Source: Corbicula japonica
Lineage: Eukaryota > Mollusca > Bivalvia > Venerida > Cyrenidae
Assembly: GCA_038501625.1 (NCBI GenBank)
Contig: JAZAYU010000010.1
Span: forward strand, 9,011,380 to 9,075,379
Reading direction: 5' to 3'
Length of the DNA: 64,000 bases
Shown: piece by piece, positions 48,701-60,700 of the stretch
How positions within the stretch are numbered: position 1 is the stretch's first letter
Layout of the letters: the number at the start of each line of letters is the position of its first letter
Program-made: the position numbers and the translations under genes
The notes under the pieces: generated by a model
Database searches by the model: none
Seen by the model: only the letters and a program-made list of their open reading frames with translations
What the model was told of the DNA's origin: nothing

Positions 48701-51700
48701 TTGAGGGGAAACTGATTGTTTTGTCCTTAAGAACAATTCAAAGATATTACACTTTACACCCCAACCCCCATGTACCTTGTCAACGTATTAAACTCCTATT
48801 ACTAAAGCCAATTGATCTGTTCTGACTGCATGTGAACTGGTGACCTGTACCTATAATCAGTCAGTATCACATTGTTTTAACATTCAAAGAGCCATATGGT
48901 AAATGTTGCTCCTTGGCCAGAAAAAAACCCGAATGAATTACAAAAATTTTGTCAAAATCAACAGTGTGAATCAGATCTGCTGGCTTATCGTGATCTACAC
49001 TGTTCACCCATGATAACAGACATATCCCATGGAGCAAAAAATATTATTACCCGATACCTTATATAAATGTAATTTGGTATTTCTTACTGTTTTCTGATAT
49101 TCTTAAAACGTCCACATTCGCTAACTGTTGACCGGTCAATAGTTTCGACTGTTTCCCTTGTGTGCTGTGACGTCATAGAGAGTTCTCCCCTTTGAGCGAG
49201 CGGTTTGTTGAGCGAACTGTTGACCGGTCAATAGTTTTGACTGTTTCCCTCGCGTGCTCTAAAGTCATAGAGGATTCCCCAATTGAATTGATCAGGTAAT
49301 AAAACAGTAATTTCATATGTGATCTAGGAACAGTCAAACAGTTGTCCCTCGGTGTTGGGGATAGCGTTTTGAACTGTTGCCCTCGGCTTACGACCTTGGG
49401 CAACAGTTCAAAACGCTATCCCCTCCACCTCGGGCCAACAGATAAACTGTTCCCAAATCACATATGAAATAACTGTATATTGTTTTACTTTGAATCTAAG
49501 AACATTTTTATGGATTATAATTAATGTACTAAAACCTTGTCTGTCCTCTGATAATTAAATTCTAATATGCATCAATATTAACTCTTTACTCCATATATAG
49601 GCCTTGATGGCATGGGTAGATCCATGTCAGCTGGCACATCCTTGCCGTCTGATCAGGATCTGCACTGTTCGCTATTTTATTAGGTTATTTCTGAAAAAAA
49701 AGTGAACAGTGCATATCCTGATCAGACAGCAAGGATGTGCCATCTGATCTGGATCTACACTGTTTGCACATGCATAAAAAGATGTATATATGGAGGAAAG
49801 TGTTAATATGGAACAAACAATTCTAATTGACTCCAGGCTCCATCATTATTTTTCTATCCTATCAAGTCTGGGATCTACTCCAGTCACAAACTGCTTCATC
49901 ATTGTTGTTTTTTATTTAATTTAAGGTGGTTCAACATTCATAATTCATATGAAAGTGTTCTTAAATCATTTACAACAGAGCTCATATTGAATAGCTATTT
50001 GATAATGATCTCATTTCCATAAACCTGACGACCTGACTAAGTGTTCACAAAACAATTTGACATCAATTTTCATTATCAACTGGCATTGATTATTAATTAA
50101 AATCTGACATTGGGTTTTTCGATGTCAAAACTAGGAATGTTGGATTATAAAGATTTCATAATTATGCAAATAATCGATGTCAGGATTTGATAATTAAAAC
50201 TGATGCATTTGACAATCAAAATCAATGTCAGATAGTTTTGTTAACATTGGGCCCTGCTTTGGTATAGATCTGCCGCGCACAAGTGTCCCCACACATCCCG
50301 ATAATCTGTTATAATTTTTAAACATTTTTTTTCTCAATTCTATGCAATTTAAACTACACTCTTGGGTTGTGCCCTTGAGAAGAAGTTTCTATCGTATGAA
50401 TAGTTAACCCTTTCTTCCAGAGACATACATTGATTGTGTGCCATCTGATCAGGATCTGCACTGTTTGCTTTTTGATTCATCAGGTTCTTTTTGATCAAAA
50501 TGCGACCAGTGCAGATCCTGATATGTGCTGGCTAATCTGGATCTACACTGGTCGCACAGGCATAAAAATGCGTATATATGGAGGAAAGGGTTAACCTGCT
50601 ATTAAGTGGTCTTCATAGTTTGTTATTATTTTGGGGTAGAATTATAGTGCAAAATTTTTAAAAGCGACACTGGAAATGTTCTTTAAATGTGAGATTTTGC
50701 TGTTCTCGAAAAATAATGCTTCAAGTATTTCTTATTGTAACATAGCAATTTTTTCAGAGATTGGTTAATAAATTCTGCCAAACACATCACCTTAACGCTG
50801 TCTGTTGGTGCAAATATCAATGTGCAATTTTCTTGTCAATATTTTTTGTTTTATCTCAAAGGATACCTTCCTGGAGGATGCATTTTAGCCGGCCAATCGT
50901 AACTAAAACGTGTTATTTTATGATACGAAATGCATTGTAGGACAAAGATACAATCTAGGATTGCATCAAATTGAAGTTTCATTGATTTGCCAGACAGTGA
51001 ACATTATTGTAACCTTTATGTTTTATTGATATATTGATTGCTGGAACAACTGTGATGCGCCACATGCAAGTTACTTCATTACGCAAATTAATCACTTTAT
51101 TTTGTTGTATGCTTGTAGTTTAGATTATCTCTAAGGATGTGATCATCAACACTCTTAAATACGTTGTTCTTGCCTCCGCTGACTTTTCAACAGACTTAAG
51201 AAAACTTTATAAAGAGGCAAGCTGTTTTGTGGTGGATACTGGCGTAACTTTTAATCCTGCAATCAATCTTTCATAAACCCAAAGCATTTATAACATTTCT
51301 GAGTGGTGTAGACCTAGGCTCTCACTGTTAGCTATTCAGTTGATAAATTTAGTTATCAACCCTTAAATTCCTCTATATATACGCATTTTATTGCAAGTGC
51401 CATCTGATCAGGATCTACACTGTTCAAATTTTAATAATTAGGTTATTTCTTAACAAAAACCAAACAGTGCAGATCATGATCAGGGCCCAAGATCATAAAA
51501 CTAAGATTTGAGATCAGTCTCAAATCTCAAGGATCTGATTGGCTGAAATGGAGACTGGTTGCCATTTCAGCCAATCAGATGCTTGAGATTTGAGACTGAT
51601 CTCCAGATTTGGTTTTATGATCTTGGGCAGTGATGGGATGAATGTGCCAGCTGACATGAATCTTCACTGATGGCACATGTGATGAAATGTATATGTGGAG

Positions 51701-54700
51701 GAAAGGGTTGATATTTGTAACCCATGAATAACTCGAAGCTGATTCTCCTAAATTATTTTAGATGGTGAAGAGTTTATTTTAAAAAATCAATTCTTTTACA
51801 CTTTGTGGGGGCATAAAACTGAAATGTATATAATTAACTTTCGCAGTTGCCTTACCCCTGAGAATCTTGTGAGCCCGATAAATCTTGATCTGTTACATCC
51901 ATCAAACCCATACTGCTTGTCGTGTTCGGGCGCGACATTTCCCGTTCGATGACCTCGTAACCTGCATCCTGTACAGGCAACAACTGGCGCCCAAGTACCC
52001 TGCAATCAGAATAAACATTTAATTGATTATCATATCTACCATTCTTAACCTTTCCTCCATAGATACACCTTATGGCTTTGGCAATCAGTATAGATCTAGA
52101 TCAGCTGGTACATCTGTGCTGTCAGATCAGGATCTACACTGTTTGCCTTTTGACTTATCATGTTTTTTCTTACCAAAAGGTGGCCATTGCAGATCCAGTT
52201 CAAACAGAACAGATGTGCCAGCGGAACTTAATCTACATTGTTCACATGGGCATAAAAAAAGTGTATATAAGGAGTAAAGGGTTAAAATGCATGATTTTTT
52301 TCATGGGGATTTTTATCGAAAGAAATTTTCATGTAACTACCCTATGTAACTAAGAGCCCCAAACAAAACTCCTTTCTGAGTGGGATCCTGATGTTTGCCT
52401 TTGCTGTATTAACACTTGTCAAACTGACGTCATATACAACAAACAAATCCAGGGCCTAACTTTTCTAATCTTTTGGAGTATCATTGCTACTGGAAATGAA
52501 CTCTTGTCAAATGATTTTGCAAACATTCTTTACGTTTTTTCCTGCACAAGGACCAAGCTAAGGATGTCATATATTTTCATCAAGTGGGTTTCCAATTGAC
52601 TTTTAAGAGATTTGGCAATCTAGAAATAAATTGCTGATTTACACCTACAGTCCTTCAGCAATCAACATGATTTATATTTATTATTATTTCTCTAAAACTA
52701 CTGCAGATTCTCATTACTTTGCCTAGGTTTAAAGCAGCCTATTCACAGTTCTGGGTGGAATAATTCAATTTCTCATCTGAAATGTGAATATTAATTTTAC
52801 CCTATAAAATGCCATTAATGGATTAAAAGTAGCAAATTTCTCCAAAGTTTTGGACCAATGAGTTCATTTTTGGATCAATTGGAGTGCAATTTATTGCTTT
52901 AGTAATGCAATAATAACTTTGGCTTTAAATATATTCATTTGTACATTGACTGTGTGACAAAATTAACTCATATTTACTTTGTTTAAAGGTCTTCTACTGT
53001 TTTTATTATAAATTTCTATATTTGAAAGCACTTAATATTTTTTGTCCTGATACTTGACTTGGCACCTTTAATACTGTTGTAATTCTATTCAGGTAAATGT
53101 GCTTATATCATTACATTAGTGCAAAAATAGTATAACTCCTTATTTCAATGGCAGATAGTTGTGCTCTTAGATGATTATGTAACCCTAAGGGAAATTTAAC
53201 CAAGCTTTGTCAAGGTGTTTCAAGTAATATATTGAAATTCTACTGATTTATGCTGCGCAAAACAGTAATTTGCATTTTCTTCATGAAATTAAATATGAAT
53301 AAAATTTAATGATATAACATTATTGCAATAGCAGAGGTATGATATTTTCCTCGGTATTTTCATTTATCGTTTCATTATGCCAACAGCCCTCAATAAGAAA
53401 TCATATTTCCTATAAATACTGTAATTCTACTTGCCAAAAAAACCCCAATACTGATCTTCTAATATTTACTTCCTTTATCCACTGAATTATATTTGGGGAA
53501 TGGTTTAGTCAGAGACTAAGAAGAAACAAGTTTCCCATTTGTCATGAACTTCTCTGATCTCTCTTTGCTAAGTTAAAGAAGTTGCAATACAAAATAACCC
53601 TGTTCAGTCTGATCTTGATCTAATATGTTGGTAAGCGAATATAAATGGAGTAAAGGGCTAAAAACCAAAGTCCAACACAGCAAAAAAACTTACCGTAAGT
53701 GAGGGAACAGCGATCCCCATTCTTGACATTCCTTAAAGATGTACTCTGCTTGATTCCGCCGCTCGTACAAAACTGCGTCTATCTCATCGAAGAGGTGCTG
53801 TACAGTTTTTGCTGCCTGTCTGTCAAACTCCTGCAAGTATGTATAATTAAATGACATTGAGGGCTGACAATAACAAGGTTATGCAAATCCATAAAATTCT
53901 GTTTTTAAATCCTTACATTTGATTTTAATATCAACAACGCAAAATCTCTAAATTTGAAATCAGGACATGTTTACCCAAGTTTTCTCCATTAATACGCCTT
54001 TATCATGTGGGTAAACAGTTTTGATCCAGATCAGCTGTTACATCTGCACCATCTCATCAAGATCTACACTGTTTGCTTTTTTTAGTTTTTGGTTATTTCT
54101 AATGAAAAAGCAGTGCAGATCCTGATCAGACCTGTGATCTGGATCTATACTGTTCGCACATGCCACAAAAATCATATAAATAATTAAAGGGTTAAGATAT
54201 AATTAACAGCAAAATCACAGTTAGGACTAGTTTAAATGGTTTGTGAAAAATATTTTTCATTCTTTATAAGAAACTGGTAATCATATGAGGGCTACAAATG
54301 CATCAACTAAAAATGGGCCGAAAGTAGCTTGGAGTATACGGGAATAAAGCAAGACTACAGGTGCCAAGGTTATAAAGCTGAGATTGGAAACCAGTCTCAA
54401 ATCTCAAGCATCTGATTGGCTGAAATGGCGACTGGTCGCCATTTCAGCCAATCAGATGCTTGAGATTTGAGACTGGTTTCCATGCTCAGTTTTATAACCT
54501 TGGGCACAGGTGACTAACTGTGGCAATTCAAAGACCAACAGTTTCTATGGACTGTGAAATTGTCTCCATAGACGCGGGTTTTATGGCATGGGCAACCAAG
54601 GTAGATCGAGATCAGCTGGCACACGAGTTCCATCTGATTAGGATCTACACTGTTTTCTTTAAATTTGTTAGATTCATTAGGTTATTTCTGTTTAGATTTA

Positions 54701-57700
54701 TATTTAATAAATTATCATGAAATTAAAAGAGTATAAATTGTTCATAGTGTTACCACTGCTTCCCTTTTGGAAGATTTCAGGACTTTATGCATTTGTAAAA
54801 AAGAAGGAAAAAATATTGAGTAATGAAATGTCATTGTTTTAGGTTTGCCTAACTGCCTCGATAGTCTCACAGGGTTAAAACATTGTTACTAACAAGTACA
54901 GAAATGGTAACTAAATGATGCTTTCACCATTCATTGACTAAGTGTTTAATTCAAAACAAACACAAGTAAAACAAATTCAAAACAAACATAATAAACATGG
55001 AATTTCCATTTACATTCCGATTGAAACAGTCATGAACTAATACCATAATGTAATTTCAAGAAATAAAAGAATAAAATATAACATTTCATGGATAGCACAG
55101 TAATGTTTGCTTTTATTTTGCCTGGTTACTTCTTCCGCAAACTATCCTATGCTCTATTTATACATAAGTTAACCAGATACCTGGTGCAATAAAGTAAATC
55201 ATACTGAAACTCAATATTTAAATTATAACTGTCAATTTTCAATTAAAATTGGAGATGCCGTTTTCTCTTTTTAACACGCCACGACGAAGGTGATGAATTA
55301 TTTCTGAATTATTTCATGTTCTTTTTTTATTCTAAAAACAACCTGCAACTCAAATACTATTTAAGAATGCATGAAAACTGATCATTAAACCACGTAATAT
55401 CCCCATAGGAAGCGAATTAAAAATGTTGCTCTTTCATTGCAAAATACATAATTTGTTTTTTTTCCTAGACAGATAGCTATACAAATCAATAAAATCAAAA
55501 TTCACACACCCGATTTAGCAGCACTCACCCTGTGGGAAATCTATTTGCTATTAAAACATAATTCAATTCAACAAGTAACAACACCTTCTACAATGTTTTT
55601 GTGGCAACGGGAAAAACAGTATGCCGCAACAATTTTATTTGCATGAGGAAGAGCTAATATTAGATAGGAAGAGTCATGTCAGAACTTGTATCTCAAAGAT
55701 CCTGTTGGGTTGTTGTAGTTGTTGTTGATTTTTAAAAAATAAGTTTCTAATGGAGAATAAAAAAAAGAGTAAAATGAATGATAAAATTTGCATCCTTTTT
55801 GTTTATTTTTTTCTGGTAAGAAAATGTTAGATTCATAATGTTCAATTCTACTGATCACCATATGTTTGGTAAAAACTAAATTGAATATGGTATGGTATGT
55901 GACAGTCTTGACAGAAAGTTGACAACGGTTATTGAGCTTTAAATGTTTTGACTTTGTTCAACTTATAGTGCTGTCTAATGACTATTTATTTAATTAGACT
56001 TTGCTTCATAAAATACACATTTTAATGCATGTGCGTGTTCCATTTGATCAGGATCTGCACTGGTTGCACCTTGGTCAGAAATAAGCTAATAAATCTAGGT
56101 CCCAAGGTTATAAAGCTGAGCATGGAAACCAGTCTCAAATCTCAAGCATCTGATTGGCTGAAATGGCGACCAGTCGCCATTTCAGCCAATCAGATGCTTG
56201 AGATTTGAGACTGGTTTCCATGCTCAGTTTTATAACCTTAGGGCCAGAAATAACCTTATAAATCTAGAGCAAACAGTGTAGATCCTGAACATATGCCACA
56301 GATATGCTGACTCATCTGGATCTATATTGAATTTCTTTGCCCACAAAATAAAGATGTAAATAAAGATGTATCTAGGAAGTAAATGGTTAATAATCAACAA
56401 CTCCATTATGCTTCGATTCCTACACATTTCTCTACTCTTTTTACTATTAGTATAATTTGAAAAAAAAAACAACCATTAACCATACATAAATCATACACTC
56501 ATTCATGCAAAAGCTAATAAACTGTTGGTGGTAAGTCTTTAAAAAAGTTAAAATTATTATGAATGGAGATGTCAAATAAATTGTATGCATAAATAATTCA
56601 GTTGCAAGCATTAATTCAGCTAAATTTCTTACTTTGCATTATCTATTACATAAGGGCGCAAGTCAACTGTGGCTTTTTTTTCTGACCTGAGGCATTATGG
56701 GTAATTTTGAGCTCGTAATGTTAAATATCTGGTGCTTTACATGACAAAGGCTTTTGTTTGCAATTAATGTTATGTGAATGCAGGAATTTGAAATTAGCGT
56801 ATCATCATTACTTAAAGTACAAATTATTTCTGCAATACAGATCATAATAATAACAGGGTAATGATCATTGTATGCCTGCATAATCACAAGGTTATTTAAT
56901 GTATCCATGGTGTCTGATTTATGCCATTTCATTATGTTTTTATTTTCTTTGGTCCTGGCCCCAATATCAATAAAAAAAGTAAGATGGATTATAAACTAGA
57001 CTCAAAGGTGATAATTTTAAAATATCTTGAAAATATGAAATTTACCCAAAAATTTGTCGATTTTTCACCATCTTTTTTTTGTGAAATTCACAAATTGGTG
57101 GTCTGAACTTACTGAAATTTCACCCTGTCTTATAAACGGGTCTACACAAAAAACTCAGATTTTGGCAGCAAAATAGGGGGACCATCTTATAAGCGAATTG
57201 CCTTATAAGCAAGTATATACTGTAGATACACAGCACTAGCTAATTTAGACAGGGGCGCACCCAGTGAGCGCTCCCTCTAAAACTGTCTTTGTTAATTTTA
57301 AATGTCAATATCAGAAAATAAATATGAATACCATAACCAAGAATGCAATATTTTAACACGAAAACACTAGTTGCTCCTTTGGGAACAATTTTAAACATTC
57401 AAGATGTATTTTTAGATTTGTTTTGAGGAGACTACATTCTTAGTAGTCATTTTACTTGATGATTGCATAAAGGGTTAAGTAATAAATGTATATAAAAGGT
57501 TAATGTGATGATTGCTAAATTATTTCTGATAATGAAAAATATTGCATTTCATTAGGTTTAAGCAAACATAACTCTAGCCATTATTATTCAACCTTCCGTG
57601 GTAATTTAAAGACATAAAGATATCATTTTCATTGATAGAAGGAGCAAATAACAGCCTAAACTGGGAAGCAAATTGCATCAGAAAATTAATCAGTTTTTTT

Positions 57701-60700
57701 TGTGATGAGGGAATTTATAACACACCCTTGTGTGAAAAATTTATCATACGAGTTTCTTCGGAAGAACTGCTAATTCAATTTTTTCTTAGTATAGATTATT
57801 CTCAATTTGAATCAAACAATTTTTGGCCGAATTTAAAGATTAAATTGACATTTCTGACACACGAATAACCTATTTTAAGTAGTATTTTATGAAAGAGTTT
57901 ATTGTAAACTTTACCTGAATAATATAGATAACGGGGCTAAGCACATACACTTCTAAATTACTACGCACCACTGTTTACCCCATTTTGGAATTTAAAATGT
58001 ATTTGGGTGACACAATTTCATCAAAAAAACATAAAGGATAATCCTCAAGAATCCAACAGCAATTTAAAAAACAAATCTTCAATTTAACTTATTGGTTTGA
58101 AGTAGGTTTAGCAATGATTAACATCTGTTCATTTTTCTTTTGAAGATTAACGTTTAAGCCTTTTGATTTTTAAATTAAGTTTTTCAACAATTTTATCAGG
58201 GTTTATGACTATTACCCCATAGGTCCTTAAATTCAATTTATTACAAAATTATTTGTACCTTTTTTTTACACATAAACTGGTTGACAAAAGAAATTCTTAA
58301 AATAATGAATTTCTAATACAGGCAGCCGCCTGGGTGGGGAGATGCTGGGGTTATCTACATTTTCTATTTATTAAGTTGTTTCAGTGATTTTTAGGAGAAA
58401 ACAATAATTTGCAATAGAGATATTTTATTTTTAATTAAACAGCTAAAACAGAAAACTTTTCATAATCATGTCAATTTCAATGAGAAATTTTTATTTGCTT
58501 GCTACTTAATTTTTAATTGCCAAAATAATTATAATTTTTAAATTTTTTTATTTCTCTCTAATTCCTTTTTAAATATTAATTAAAAATAGTTTTGACATTT
58601 TTTTCTAGTTGCTATTTTTGAAAAGGAACAACTATTATCTATCATTTTCTTATAAATAATAGTTTAATTTATTACAAAATTGGCCTAAATTATTTTTTTT
58701 TCAGTGAAATGGATAAGGTAATAAACATTGTCGTCGTCTCAACTTATTTCACCAAATAATGACATCTATGTCCTTAAAACATGTTTTGGCCGGAAACAAA
58801 TATTTATTGCAGTGAAACACATAATAAATATTGTCTTGTGCTCAACAACTCTATGGACACCATCACTGAATGATGCCACCCTCCGAAAGACAACATTTTC
58901 GCATGACATACACAGTTTCAGCTGCACATGCTGTCATCATTTCTCTAAATACTGTCAACATTGATATCAAGAGTGTAAAATTTCAAAAAATCTTTTTTTT
59001 TACACACCTCTGAAACACTGTTTTTTTTACAATACTGAATAATCTTCCACTCCTGCCACCCACTAGATAGCTAAGTGTTGTTCTTGGAAGCTGAATCAAT
59101 TTTTCAGTATAATGCTGCACATATTGATACTTCAATCAAGGAAGTTAGGGTTTATGCGCAACTGCATGTTCGCAAGTGTTTGTTTAAAATCACATGTTTA
59201 TACCTGTTTAAACTGATTAAACAAAAATGTTAAGTTCTAAGCAAACAAAGCCTCCGCAATATCATTTAACACCTCTGGCAAGTATTTCAGTTTGTAATTA
59301 GATGCTTTTTACTGTTCTAAATACAGGACAGTTCAAACTGGAAATGAAGTGGTAAGACTGAAAAGAATTTTACTAAGTGATAAACCCATGGAAGATATGT
59401 TTACATGTGTGTGACCAGTGTAGATCTACATCTGCTGTCACATCCATGTTATCTAATCAGGTTCTGCACTAGAAGCTTTTTGGTCATAATAACCTAATAA
59501 ATTAAAAAGCAAACAGTGTAGATCCTTTTAAGACAGCATTGGTGGGCCAGTTGATCTGGATCTACACTGTTCGCCCATTCCATAAAGGCGTATATAAGGA
59601 GGAAAGGGTTATTCTTACATCCCAAGAGTATTGTGAATCTACGCTGCTCCTCTCTGTTGTGTTTCCAGTGCCCCAGATGTCCCCTTGAACGATCGATGGA
59701 CTCGCACTTGTTCCTTCAACTTCAGTGATGGTAGGTGATGATCTGTTACTGCTTAATGGAGTCCCTTGAAAACTGAAAAGAAGAAAATTGTAACTATAAT
59801 TATGTGGTGACTAATTTTTTTTCTAAATTAACTGAGAATACAAGGTAATAATTTTCCACATAAACCAAAAAAACTCAAGACAGTAAAAGTGAAACCCCTC
59901 TTTTAGACCACCTCTATGCAAGTGTTTTAATAGTGGTGAGGTGATTAGGTGTCTTAGTTATGGATAAGAAAATAGTGCAAAACTATTAAAAATGGACAAT
60001 GAAATAATGGTCTTATTATTGAGGTGCTCTTAATTTAAGGATTGTCTTTATAAGGACTTAACATATACTTGTAACATTTGTTAATGTTTTATAAATTTCT
60101 TATAATGCTGAAACTTGGAGTAATTGATGACCTTTTTGGCTTAATGTTGTCACTATCTTATATATTTGGTATGATACTTAATAACTGTCACTCCCATAAG
60201 CCTCGGCTTAAGTTGCCAGAACAGTGAGAAGCTTTTCCAATTTAAGGTTTCAATCATTCTTAAAGAAAATATAGGGAAATATGACTGGTTGCCATTTCAG
60301 CCATTCAGATGCTTGAGATTTGAGACTGATCTCCAATAGTTTAACCCTTTCCTCCATAGATACACCTTTATTGCATGGGCGAACAGTTTAGATCCAGATC
60401 AGGTGGCACATCTGTGGATCTACACTGGTCGCAGATGCGTAAAAATGCGTATATATGGAGGAAAGGGTTCATGATCTTGGGCCCTGATTATTATAATCTC
60501 TGGAAAAAAACACCCTGTTTCAACCACATCAACTAAAAGTATCTGATACTGAATTAGCTACCCAAAGTTTACAGCTCCAAATGGAAGCCATCAAATAGAA
60601 GGCCATTCCTTTGATTACTTCTACATCTCACATAAACTTGTCTTCAAGTCTTTGTTATTCAAATATAGATCAGTCACAAAATGTAAGCTAATCCGAATTT

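Noticed and set aside
31937..54720. Many short frames containing 'NSVDPDQ-AH-C-LI-IYTV'-like peptides on either strand
   Set aside because: They are translations of the family P MITE ('AACAGTGTAGATCCAGATCA...') and occur in both orientations, so they are not a protein family.
57632..57868. 78-codon + frame in the long FAM149 intron
   Set aside because: No splice sites, low-complexity composition and no recognisable domain.
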